DNA from: JAVJSU01 sp040219275
GTDB lineage: Bacteria > Chloroflexota > Anaerolineae > Aggregatilineales > Phototrophicaceae
Reading direction: 5' to 3'
Assembly: GCA_040219275.1 (NCBI GenBank)
Contig: JAVJSU010000061.1
Span: forward strand, 287,719-351,718
Length of the DNA: 64,000 bases
Shown here piece by piece: positions 8,077-16,191 of this stretch. The translations under genes were made by a program, and so were the position numbers. The notes under the pieces were generated by a model. The model was given only the letters and a program-made list of their open reading frames with translations, made no database searches and was not told where the DNA came from. Each line of letters begins with the position of its first letter. Position 1 is the first letter of the stretch.

Positions 8077-9081
8077 ATGACTCGATTCTGGCGTTTTAGT
8101 CTCATCCTGTTTTTACCACTGTTTACGCTTATCGCCTGTGATCCTATGGCACCGCAACCGACTCCCTTTCCGGTGATTGTGACATCTAATGCGACGGCAA
8201 CCCCTACCCCGACGACAACGCTTACCCCGCGTCCATCGAATACGCCATCGGCTACACCCACAGAAAATATTCTGCCAACGGCGACCATTCCACCGTGCAT
8301 CAACGACGGTGGCGAATTGGTGGAAATCTCACAATTTCGCAGTCCAACCGCAGGCGGAGAAAATCTGCGTTACAATGTTTATATCCCGCCCTGCTATGCG
8401 GAAAGCCAGAAGCGCTTCCCCTATGTAATTTTGCTCCATGGGTTGAGCTATCGGGAACAACAATGGGAAGATATTGGCGTGATAGACGCATTAGAGCAAG
8501 GCATTCGGCTGGGTGTGTTGCCACCGATGATCCTTGTCATGCCGTATTTCGGGAGCATCGGCGCGTTGAATACTTTCCCGCCAGATTCCTCGTACGAAAC
8601 GGTGATTCTCGATGAATTGCTCCCCGCCGTGGAAGCTGAATTTTGTACGTGGAATGATCGCGAACATCGCGCATTCAGTGGAATCTCTCGTGGGGCGTTC
8701 TGGGCATTTAGCATCGGATTCCGGCACCCTGATGTTTTCGGCATCCTCGGCGGGCATAGTTCGGTCTTCCCCGACGATTTACGCGAAGTCCCTGCCGCAT
8801 TTAACCCGCTGGAGATCGCGGAAAATTCGTCTTTGTTGCCAGAAGCCAATTTACGCATCTATCTGGATAACGGCGCATCCGATTCTGCCGCTAGCAGTCA
8901 GCGTGATATATCCGAGCGGTTACGGGCGCGGAGCATTGCCCATACCTACATCATTAACCCGGTGGGCGATCATAGCAATGAGTATTGGTCAGCGCATGTG
9001 TCTGAATATCTGGAATTTTACGGGCGCAACTGGGCGCGGAGTCTGGGCGAATTGCCGGATTGCGCCGAGCCGAGTCCGTGA
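8077..9081 (+). CDS. Esterase-family alpha/beta hydrolase lipoprotein
   Basis: From ATG 8077 the 334 residues open with a lipoprotein signal peptide ending LFTLIAC, so the protein is probably lipidated and anchored outside the membrane. A Thr/Pro-rich linker of about 45 residues follows. The rest is a putative-esterase domain (esterase D/feruloyl esterase type, PF00756 family): oxyanion region LLHGLSYREQQW, nucleophile elbow GISRGAF, an acid candidate in YLDNGASDS and the histidine in VGDHSNEYW. The substrate cannot be told; cell-surface or polymer esters are plausible. The start is chosen for the clean lipobox and because a TATAAT overlaps the earlier candidates. Confidence 0.8.
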   Translation: MTRFWRFSLILFLPLFTLIACDPMAPQPTPFPVIVTSNATATPTPTTTLTPRPSNTPSATPTENILPTATIPPCINDGGELVEISQFRSPTAGGENLRYNVYIPPCYAESQKRFPYVILLHGLSYREQQWEDIGVIDALEQGIRLGVLPPMILVMPYFGSIGALNTFPPDSSYETVILDELLPAVEAEFCTWNDREHRAFSGISRGAFWAFSIGFRHPDVFGILGGHSSVFPDDLREVPAAFNPLEIAENSSLLPEANLRIYLDNGASDSAASSQRDISERLRARSIAHTYIINPVGDHSNEYWSAHVSEYLEFYGRNWARSLGELPDCAEPSP

Positions 9082-9160
9082 AAGTAGCAAGATATTAGAG
9101 GATAGATTTTAGATCAAAGACAAAACATAACGCATTCGTTCAACGATTTTGATGATTTGA

Positions 9161-9187
9161 TAGAGGCGCTAACACAATGCGCCTCTA
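9161..9187. terminator. Hairpin between convergent genes
   Basis: TAGAGGCGC and GCGCCTCTA form a perfect 9-bp stem around a 9-base loop. It lies between the ends of the esterase (+) and the third TPR gene (-). A-rich or T-rich flanks are short on both sides, so this may be a moderate terminator for both. Confidence 0.6.
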
Positions 9188-9199
9188 AAAATTACCTGT

Positions 9200-10582
9200 T
9201 TATGCGTCGGGGTTGGGGGTGGATTCTAAGGCGGGTAAGGGCGTGGGGGTTAAGCCCACGGATGCGCCACAATCTTGAAACGAATCAGAGTAATCGCTAA
9301 GTAGAGTGCCGTTCTCCTGCTCAAGTGCGATATCCCAACCGGGACGCAGGTAATTAAGCACCGTACTGCAATCGCCCGGATCAAGCAAAATGACTGACCT
9401 CGCCGCCCACCAATAATAGTAAGGTGTGTCCCCGTTCGGGGTAACTACGTTTTGAATGGCGCTATCGAATGAACTACGGGCATCACTATAATTTTCAAGC
9501 CGCATCTGTGCACGTCCCAAAAGATAATAGCATCCATCGATAGTCGGGTTGGACCGCACACAGCGCGACGCATAATCGGACGCTTGATTATCATCCCCGA
9601 CAATCCGGAAGTAGTAATCCGCTAGAAATTGAAGGATGCGCGGATAACCGGGATTCAATTCTAGGATTTGCTCGGAAAGGGCAAGCGCCTCATTATAATA
9701 AGCCTCCGACTGTGCAGTTTCACCATCTCTAAGTGCTACCCCGCCAAGCTCACTATTTAAGAAGACCATGCTCACAGCGATATAATGATAGCTGGGCTGG
9801 ATGTCATAGGCAATCTGAAAGTCTTCCATCGCCGCCTCACGATCAAAAATAGCGAGACTAAACCAGTTGATCAGACCGCGCACATAATAGGCTTCAGGGC
9901 TATCAGGATAGACATCCAACGCCTGATTGACAGCGGTCAACGCACGGTCATATTGCTCTAGTTCAAAGTAGACCTCTGCGAGGGTGGCGAATGCGCGTGC
10001 GCGTGCCGGTGCCATGATCTCCGGATTAGTATCTACCGCTGTTGAAGACGCGATTTCTAAGGCACGCAAGGCACTCGCAATCGCTTCGCCATAGTCTCCG
10101 GTAGAAATAAACGCCTGTGCACGGATTGTCCACGCGTTCGGGTCAAATGGGTTGGCAGTGACGGTATTTTCTGCCGCTTCCCCTAGCTTGTTTGTTTCAT
10201 CTAACATAATCAAGCCGAGTGTATAAAGATAATGCACACGTAAATCGTTCGGAACAGCAGAAATAACTTCGTCGTAAAGTTCAACCGCGTCTTCCACTGA
10301 TCCACGCATCCACGCATCATTGGCGCGGTTGATATTACTGGCAGGATTTTGCGTAGGCGTAGGTTGTGGCGCTCTCGCTGTTGATACACCGCTTTCCGCC
10401 CGGTTCATCAAATCAAACACAGCAGTACTCACAGGCGGTACAAATTGCGCCTGATTTTCGTAAATGTACATCCCGCCCAGCACAGCCAGCGGTGTGATGA
10501 CGAGTAACAGGATGCTCCGTAACGAAATAATACCCCGTCGCCTTCCGCCAGAGGTATAGCGTTTAGGTGTTTTCAAATACAT
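9200..10582 (-). CDS. Membrane-anchored TPR protein (third of a tandem trio)
   Basis: A basic N-terminus is followed by one hydrophobic helix (about 22-44), a short Thr/Pro-rich linker (PQPTPTQNP) and about 350 residues of tetratricopeptide repeats. Typical repeat signatures are visible, such as AEVYFELEQYDRALTAVNQAL and LLGRAQMRLENYSDARSSFDSAI. The C-terminal tail contains PTPLPALESTPNP. The repeats are predicted outside the cytoplasm. TPRs mediate protein contacts, so this is a scaffold rather than an enzyme. AGGAGG overlaps the stop of the preceding gene, only two bases away, so the genes are translated from one message. It is the most divergent of the three. Confidence 0.8.
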   Translation of the reverse strand: MYLKTPKRYTSGGRRRGIISLRSILLLVITPLAVLGGMYIYENQAQFVPPVSTAVFDLMNRAESGVSTARAPQPTPTQNPASNINRANDAWMRGSVEDAVELYDEVISAVPNDLRVHYLYTLGLIMLDETNKLGEAAENTVTANPFDPNAWTIRAQAFISTGDYGEAIASALRALEIASSTAVDTNPEIMAPARARAFATLAEVYFELEQYDRALTAVNQALDVYPDSPEAYYVRGLINWFSLAIFDREAAMEDFQIAYDIQPSYHYIAVSMVFLNSELGGVALRDGETAQSEAYYNEALALSEQILELNPGYPRILQFLADYYFRIVGDDNQASDYASRCVRSNPTIDGCYYLLGRAQMRLENYSDARSSFDSAIQNVVTPNGDTPYYYWWAARSVILLDPGDCSTVLNYLRPGWDIALEQENGTLLSDYSDSFQDCGASVGLTPTPLPALESTPNPDA

Positions 10583-10584
10583 AC

Positions 10585-11856
10585 TTATGATCCTCCTATG
10601 TCTTGCACGGGCGGTTCAGTTGACCCACTTGAGCCAAGATCAAGCCCGCTGACCAATCCGGCATAACCGGGGCATGTTTGTGCAATCGCATTAAAGCCGG
10701 CTTCAATATCGACGACAATTGCGTCCGTACCCTGACGCGAACGGGCAATCACCAGCGAATCCCGCAGGATATTCCACGCTGTGTCGCAATCTCCCATGTA
10801 ATAATGGGTCAATCCCTGATAATAGTTGCAACTCAGGCTCTCCGGCGCGTATTCTGAGCAGGTTTCAAAGGCTTGCAAAGCCCCTGCCCAATCACGATTT
10901 TCGTTATAGAGCATCCGCCCATATTCAAAATATGCGTCGGAGGCAATGGGGTCGGTAGGTTCGACCACTTCAACGGCATCAGCACATTGACCGAGCGCAC
11001 GCTGAAATTCGCCGATCTTACGGTAGGCAACGCACAAGCGTAGCATTGCACGGGCGTTGCGTGGCTGAATGGACAGGATTCGTGTGTAAATATCAATCGC
11101 TTCCTGATCGCGATTCTGGGCGAGATATTGAAACGCCAATTCAAAATACGTCGGGATACGATTCGGGTCTAATGAAACTGCCTGCTCTAGTTGGGTCGTT
11201 GCGTCTAAGTTTTCGCCGAACCAGTTCAGCGCATAGGCATAAGCACGACGCATATCGGCATCGTAGGGGGAAAGCTCCACCGCACGGAAACCGGCATCCA
11301 CTGCATCAGCATAGCGGGCAACGCCGACATAAGACCGTGCTAACGCGGCTTGAAGCGGCGCGTAATTCGGGTCATAGTCTAAGCCAGTGACCGCCACCGT
11401 GACGGCTTCTGATGAGCTACCGTCAAATTCTAACGCTAATGCCTTTAAGGAATAGCCACGCGGATCAGTTCGATTAAGTTCTATGATGCGATCTGCTAAT
11501 TGACGCGCAAAATCATAATCGGTCAGGTCGATCAGCAATTGCCCATATTCAAATAGATAATCAATATCATCCGGGCGCTGACGAAGCACGGACTCCCACA
11601 ATTGTGCCGCGCCTGTTAAATCGCCAGCTAGCTCAAGACTAGTGGCGCGGGTCGCCAATTCACTAGGAAATGGCGTGGCTGTGGGTGCGGTTCCGGCAAC
11701 TTCCATCGCCATGCCCTGCAACCGATCAAAGTTGACATACACGAGTGCAAGAGTCAGCCCGATAAATGTCAGGAAGTAAAAAACTGACTTTACCCGATTA
11801 CGCTGATTGCGCCCCTCGCCAAAAAACGGTTGCGAATAATCACGCTTGATTTGCAT
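10585..11856 (-). CDS. Membrane-anchored TPR protein (second of a tandem trio)
   Basis: ATG 11856 is preferred over a TTG two codons earlier because it makes the N-terminus (MQIKRDYSQPFF) equal in length to that of the upstream paralogue (MRVQRNYNRPFF). One membrane helix (about 25-45) is followed by a TATPFPS linker and TPR repeats, for example AAQLWESVLRQRPDDIDYLF and RDQEAIDIYTRILSIQPRNA. The C-terminal part has paired cysteines (YYQGLTHYYMGDCDTAW) shared with the upstream copy. It lies 45 bases after the first TPR gene and two bases before the third, in one operon. Its role is unknown; sequence only supports a scaffold facing outside. Confidence 0.8.
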   Translation of the reverse strand: MQIKRDYSQPFFGEGRNQRNRVKSVFYFLTFIGLTLALVYVNFDRLQGMAMEVAGTAPTATPFPSELATRATSLELAGDLTGAAQLWESVLRQRPDDIDYLFEYGQLLIDLTDYDFARQLADRIIELNRTDPRGYSLKALALEFDGSSSEAVTVAVTGLDYDPNYAPLQAALARSYVGVARYADAVDAGFRAVELSPYDADMRRAYAYALNWFGENLDATTQLEQAVSLDPNRIPTYFELAFQYLAQNRDQEAIDIYTRILSIQPRNARAMLRLCVAYRKIGEFQRALGQCADAVEVVEPTDPIASDAYFEYGRMLYNENRDWAGALQAFETCSEYAPESLSCNYYQGLTHYYMGDCDTAWNILRDSLVIARSRQGTDAIVVDIEAGFNAIAQTCPGYAGLVSGLDLGSSGSTEPPVQDIGGS

Positions 11857-11901
11857 ACGCAAAGCTCATCTTAAATTTCAAGGACTTGTGGAGATCGCCA
11901 A

Positions 11902-13167
11902 TTAGCCGTAACCTCCACCAATCGGCGTGGGCGGAATTGAGGTCGGTGGTGGCACCGTCGGCACGGAAACGTTCGCGTAGCCAGAACAATTTGCCTGAAT
12001 ATTCCCCAAACCAATTTGAATCGCATTAAGCACGGATTCGGCTTCTCCCTGTGCCTGTGCGCGGGTGCGGGAATCTTGCAATACATCCCACGCGGCGGGA
12101 CAATCCTCACCGCCGAGCCAGTAATGCGCTAAACCGCGCAGGTAATAGCACTCAATTTCTTCTGATCCCAGGGCGATACAACGTTCAAACGACTCGATTG
12201 CCCCTTCGTAATTACGCCGATTGTATTGCATCTGCCCACGCTGACGATATGCCGAGGCATACGTTGGGTCAAGGCGGATGGCTTCATCACAATAAGGTTG
12301 GGCTTCGCGGAAATCCGCTTCATCCACGCCGGCAAAGGTTTCACACAGACGTAAATTGGCTTTGGCATTATCCGGTTCCATTTCAAGAATGCGGAAATAG
12401 GTGGCAATCGCCATTTCAGGATTATCGACACCGGGTAATGTGTATAAACGTGCCAGATAAAAGTAAGGTTCGGCAAGATTGGGGTTCAGCGCAATGGATT
12501 GCTCAAGATAATCAATCGCTTCCTGATAGCGCCCGACATAGGTCAGCGGAAACTGATAGGCAAACAGGGAAAAACGATCCATCGGGTCGATCTCAATAGC
12601 GCGCGCGCCTTCTCGCAATCCTTCTTGCCAGCGCCCTAGATTGGTATAGGCTACACCGGACGCGGCATAGAGTGGTGCGAAATTCGGGTCAATATCAATG
12701 CCCAAAATGGCGGCTTGAATGGCTTCTGCGGGCGCATCCCACATCAACGTGCGGGCTTTAAGCGCATATCCTCGCGGGTCTTCCGGCGCAACCGCAATCA
12801 TTTGCTCTGCGATAGGCACGGCTTCATCCACCATATTCATTTCAATCAAGATGGTGCCATATTCATAGAGATAGTCGGCATTATCCGGTTGTTGTTGCAT
12901 CGCCTGCCCGAATAATTGGGCGGCGGCTTGCACGTCCCCTTCGACAAACAGAACGCTTCCTTGCATGGCAATATTACTCGGCAAGGGCGTAGGTGTCGGC
13001 GCAAAACCAACCGCATCCAACGCCGCAATCTGAATCCGATCATATTGTAACGCGAACAAAACCAACACCGCTCCAAGGAAAAGCCCGACGAAAAAGATCG
13101 AACGAATGCCTAGTCCACGGCGACGGTTACTGAAAAATGGTCGATTGTAATTACGCTGAACGCGCAT
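11902..13167 (-). CDS. Membrane-anchored TPR protein (first of a tandem trio)
   Basis: The 421 residues have one membrane helix (about 21-42), a PTPTPLPS linker and about nine TPR-like repeats, including AAQLFGQAMQQQPDNADYLY and YEGAIESFERCIALGSEEI. A Gly/Pro-rich tail (VPTVPPPTSIPPTPIGGGYG) closes it. Close N-terminal and repeat similarity to the next gene shows tandem duplication. GAGG lies four to five bases before the ATG. A TATACT at 13202-13207 (minus strand) could be the -10 element of the operon, though its -35 is poor. Confidence 0.8.
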   Translation of the reverse strand: MRVQRNYNRPFFSNRRRGLGIRSIFFVGLFLGAVLVLFALQYDRIQIAALDAVGFAPTPTPLPSNIAMQGSVLFVEGDVQAAAQLFGQAMQQQPDNADYLYEYGTILIEMNMVDEAVPIAEQMIAVAPEDPRGYALKARTLMWDAPAEAIQAAILGIDIDPNFAPLYAASGVAYTNLGRWQEGLREGARAIEIDPMDRFSLFAYQFPLTYVGRYQEAIDYLEQSIALNPNLAEPYFYLARLYTLPGVDNPEMAIATYFRILEMEPDNAKANLRLCETFAGVDEADFREAQPYCDEAIRLDPTYASAYRQRGQMQYNRRNYEGAIESFERCIALGSEEIECYYLRGLAHYWLGGEDCPAAWDVLQDSRTRAQAQGEAESVLNAIQIGLGNIQANCSGYANVSVPTVPPPTSIPPTPIGGGYG

Positions 13168-13343
13168 AATACCTCACTAACATCAAGTCACGTACACCTT
13201 CAGTATAAGAGCATCAGCCGGTGAATTCCACCACGATTGCCCTGCGAAATGTAAAATTTGTATCAATTTTCAACGATCAGACATCAAATCATTGCTTACA
13301 AAGAGTAAAACCTGATGACCTTACATAAGGAATAACCCCGCAT

Positions 13344-13510
13344 ATGATGATTGATACAATCGAAAATCATCCGATATTCAAATGGTTGTTTGTCGGCGTG
13401 GCAATTGCATTTACCCGTACTATTTGACTGCTTATGTGCTATTGGCATGGATGGTTTTGTGGAGCATGTTACGAAATCCGATTAGTGAAAACTCTGCAAC
13501 AGGTTTATAA
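13344..13510 (+). pseudogene. Frameshifted small membrane protein (about 55 residues if repaired)
   Basis: From ATG 13344 the frame reads MMIDTIENHPIFKWLFV-GVAIAF and hits TGA at 13425. In the next frame a hydrophobic continuation runs to TAA 13508-13510 (YPYYLTAYVLLAWMVLWSML then RNPISENSATGL). Adding one T to the TTT at 13410-13412 joins the two into a two-helix protein of 55 residues. This could be a genuine broken gene or an indel in the assembly. AAGG lies about 13 bases before the ATG, which is further than usual. The family is not recognised. Confidence 0.4.
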
Positions 13511-13595
13511 CAATCTTTCTATCGTATTTTTAGTATACTAGGGGTTAGAATTTAACCGAAGTAAATTATTTACAATATTTCAGGGATAGAGACTT

Positions 13596-14009
13596 ATGGC
13601 AACATGGATGTTATTGGAAGACGAACCCGATCTTTACGATATGATTCTCATGATGTATGACATGCTCGGATTGCGCGGTGTTGCCTTTTCTACCGGGGAA
13701 GAAGCGGCAGAGTGGGTTGATGCGGTCAATGCCGGAGAATATGAAGGGGAATTGCCCCAACTTGCCCTGATTGATATTCGTTTGCCGGATAGCATCAGTG
13801 GAACACAGATCGCGGCGAAAATGAGAAAAAGCCCACAACTAAAGAAAACCGTGATCGCCCTGATGACTGCCTACAAGCTATCAGTTTCTGAAGAAAATGA
13901 AATCATGAAGATATCTGGCGCGGATTTATTGCTTTACAAGCCCTTCCCAAGACTGCACGAACTTCATTTCCGGCTTAAGAGCTTACTCGCGGAACGTGGG
14001 CACGGATAA
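13596..14009 (+). CDS. Stand-alone response regulator receiver
   Basis: The 137 residues consist of a receiver domain only: acidic cluster LLEDEPDLYD near the N-terminus, phospho-acceptor in LALIDIRLPDS, Thr in ALMTAYK and switch lysine in LLYKPFPRL. There is no output domain, so it probably acts as a phosphate shuttle or by protein contact, as CheY and Spo0F do. No kinase is adjacent. AGGGA lies upstream of the ATG. Confidence 0.85.
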   Translation: MATWMLLEDEPDLYDMILMMYDMLGLRGVAFSTGEEAAEWVDAVNAGEYEGELPQLALIDIRLPDSISGTQIAAKMRKSPQLKKTVIALMTAYKLSVSEENEIMKISGADLLLYKPFPRLHELHFRLKSLLAERGHG

Positions 14010-14368
14010 ATAGGTTCGATCCGAGATAAAGAGTATCGCCGAACTATAGACGTTTCCGTATGCTAGCCCGCTTATTTTAAGTGCAATTTAGGCTATCAAT
14101 CTACGCAAAAAGCGCGGTAGGTATATGCCTTTTCATCGCGTCAGCAACTCAAGAGACACATATTCTGTGTATGAAGATGAGTAAATCATGAGGATCACCC
14201 CGTAAGGAAATCTTTTTCAGCTTTGGTGTCGATAGTCCAATAGAAACAGCAAACATACCTCTCATACACTATGTAATGTTATAAATATTCACACTGATTT
14301 TGAAGTTGAATATGTTTGTGTTTCTAAAATTAACTTTTATATTACTGAAAAACTAATGGGAGTATATC
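14010..14368. other. Gene-free spacer of about 360 bases
   Basis: There is no convincing reading frame, strong hairpin or clear promoter here. The last 100 bases are very AT-rich and end in GGGAG six bases before the ATG at 14369, so they probably contain the promoter of the ferritin-like pair, but no -35/-10 pair stands out. Confidence 0.5.
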
Positions 14369-15097
14369 ATGGGAAAGCTATCGCGGCGTTCGTTCCTGAA
14401 AGGAAGTGCCATCGCGGCGGGTGTTTCTGCCACCGGTGTGCATGGACTATTCGGAATTAGCAGTTTATTCGCGCAAGATATGATGTCCGGTGAAAATGAT
14501 GATATTCAAACAGTCATCAACCTCGCCGCGACAGCAGAACTGTTCGCATCAACGCATTACCTCGCCGCCATCAATGGTGATCTTGGATTGGCAGACGTAC
14601 AGGTGAATTACTTGAAAGCGGCATTTATCTCCGAGCGCGACCATTATGACCTGCTCCTTTCTCTGGGTGCTGTACCCGTTGTAACCGAATTTTACGTACC
14701 GGATGGCTTGTTCAGCGATGTGGCACTGTTCTCGCAAATCACTGAAATTGCGGAAACGACCTTTGTCTCCGCGTATCTTGCCGCAACCCGAATTTTCTCC
14801 GAATTGGGCGAAATCGCGTTTGCTGTAACTACCGCACAAATCGCCGGTGTGGAATCGGAACATCGCGCATTGGTGCGTCAGATTGGCATGAATATCCCGA
14901 ATGATCGTTCTTACGAAGCATTCCAATTCGCCAATGTGTCCGGCGCTGTACCTGTTTTACAACCGTTCCTCGATGGCTCAGGGGATGGATTTGTAGGTCC
15001 GGTTGCCCCGCCGACTGATGACGAAGTTGCCGCCATTCGTGCCGAAGCCGGTGATCTCGGCTATAACAGCGCCATTTTACCGTTCGCCGCCCTTTAA
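14369..15097 (+). CDS. Tat-exported ferritin-like protein (first of tandem pair)
   Basis: The 242 residues begin with a twin-arginine signal (SRRSFLKGSAIAAG), so the protein is folded in the cytoplasm and then exported. The mature part is a four-helix ferritin-like domain (PF13668 type). Candidate di-iron ligands are spaced as in the family: Glu in ATAELFASTHY, E-x-x-H in SERDHYDLL, Glu in EIAETTFVSAY and E-x-x-H in ESEHRALVRQ. Cofactor loading before export fits the Tat route. The activity is unknown; iron or oxidant handling is plausible. A near-identical paralogue follows after 14 bases. Confidence 0.85.
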   Translation: MGKLSRRSFLKGSAIAAGVSATGVHGLFGISSLFAQDMMSGENDDIQTVINLAATAELFASTHYLAAINGDLGLADVQVNYLKAAFISERDHYDLLLSLGAVPVVTEFYVPDGLFSDVALFSQITEIAETTFVSAYLAATRIFSELGEIAFAVTTAQIAGVESEHRALVRQIGMNIPNDRSYEAFQFANVSGAVPVLQPFLDGSGDGFVGPVAPPTDDEVAAIRAEAGDLGYNSAILPFAAL

Positions 15098-15111
15098 AGG
15101 AGAGATAATTC

Positions 15112-16119
15112 ATGTTTAAAAATATGTTCAATAGCAATGTTTCACGTCGTAACTTTTTTAAAGGGAGTGCGGTGGGCGCTGGTGCTAGCCTGCTGGGTTG
15201 GCAACAAATGTTCGGGATCAGCCGCGCTTTTGCACAGGAAACCACAGGCGAAAACGACGATGTGCAGACCATCCTCAATTTAGCATCCACTGCGGAACTC
15301 TTCGCCTGCACCCATTATCTGGCGGCGATCAACGCGGTAGAAAGTGGTGACCTGGCGCTGGATGACATCCAACTTTCTTACTTAAAAACCGGATTTCTCG
15401 CCGAACGCGATCACTATGACTTGCTGGTTTCACTCGGCGCAGTCCCCGTCGTGACCGAATTCTACGTGCCGGAGGGTCTGTTCAGTGATGTCGCGTTGTT
15501 CGCACAAATCACCGAAATTGCAGAAACAACCTTTGTCTCAGCCTATCTTGCCGCAACCCGCATCTTCGTCGAAATGGGACAAACTGCCTTCGCCGTCACT
15601 ACGGCGCAGATCGCTGGCGTAGAAGCGGAACATCGCGCCCTTGTCCGTCAAATTGGCATGTTGCTCCCAAATGATCGCTCTTACCAGGAATTCCAATTCG
15701 CCAATGTCTCTGATGCTGTACCCGTTCTGCAACCGTTCCTTGATGGCTCCGGTGAAGGCTTTATCGGACCGGTCTCCGCACCAACCGATGATGAGGTTGC
15801 GGCGATTCGCGCTCAAGCGGATGCGCTCGGCTATACTGGCGATATTCTGCCCTTCGCGGCGATGGATACCGGATCAAGCTCAAGCAGTTCAGGTGGCAGT
15901 TCAACCGTTACAACCAATAATGTGATCGTGAATGTACGCGAAGAACCAACGACCAGTTCTGCCGTCATTGGCAATTTGTCCCCCAACACAACCGTAACCA
16001 TTGTTGGTCAGCGGGCGGGTGATGGTGGCTTTACATGGTGGATGCTGGAAAGTGGCGGGTGGATTCGTCAGGATACTGCCAGCGCCCCGGCAGATGCGTC
16101 TAGCGTGCCCCAGAGCTAA
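15112..16119 (+). CDS. Tat-exported ferritin-like protein with C-terminal SH3 domain
   Basis: This is a paralogue of the preceding gene, with Tat motif SRRNFFKGSAVGAG and the same ligand pattern (AERDHYDLL, EAEHRALVRQ). It is 335 residues long because, after a Ser/Gly linker (about 250-263), it carries a bacterial SH3-like domain (VNVREEPTTSSAVIG ... WWMLESGGWIRQD). Such domains usually bind cell-wall peptides, so this copy may be held at the wall while the shorter one is free. AAGGAG precedes the ATG. The pair forms a two-gene operon ended by the terminator at 16154. Confidence 0.85.
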   Translation: MFKNMFNSNVSRRNFFKGSAVGAGASLLGWQQMFGISRAFAQETTGENDDVQTILNLASTAELFACTHYLAAINAVESGDLALDDIQLSYLKTGFLAERDHYDLLVSLGAVPVVTEFYVPEGLFSDVALFAQITEIAETTFVSAYLAATRIFVEMGQTAFAVTTAQIAGVEAEHRALVRQIGMLLPNDRSYQEFQFANVSDAVPVLQPFLDGSGEGFIGPVSAPTDDEVAAIRAQADALGYTGDILPFAAMDTGSSSSSSGGSSTVTTNNVIVNVREEPTTSSAVIGNLSPNTTVTIVGQRAGDGGFTWWMLESGGWIRQDTASAPADASSVPQS

Positions 16120-16153
16120 CAGTTAGACAGAAACAATCAATAAACAGGTGTAT

Positions 16154-16189
16154 AAACGGGCTTTGATTAACCAGACAAAGCCCGTTTTT
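16154..16189. terminator. Strong intrinsic terminator, usable from both sides
   Basis: AAACGGGCTTTG (16154-16165) pairs with CAAAGCCCGTTT (16176-16187), followed by T residues on the plus strand. A-rich sequence before the stem could also serve the convergent minus-strand gene ending at 16192. Confidence 0.85.
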
Positions 16190-16191
16190 AT

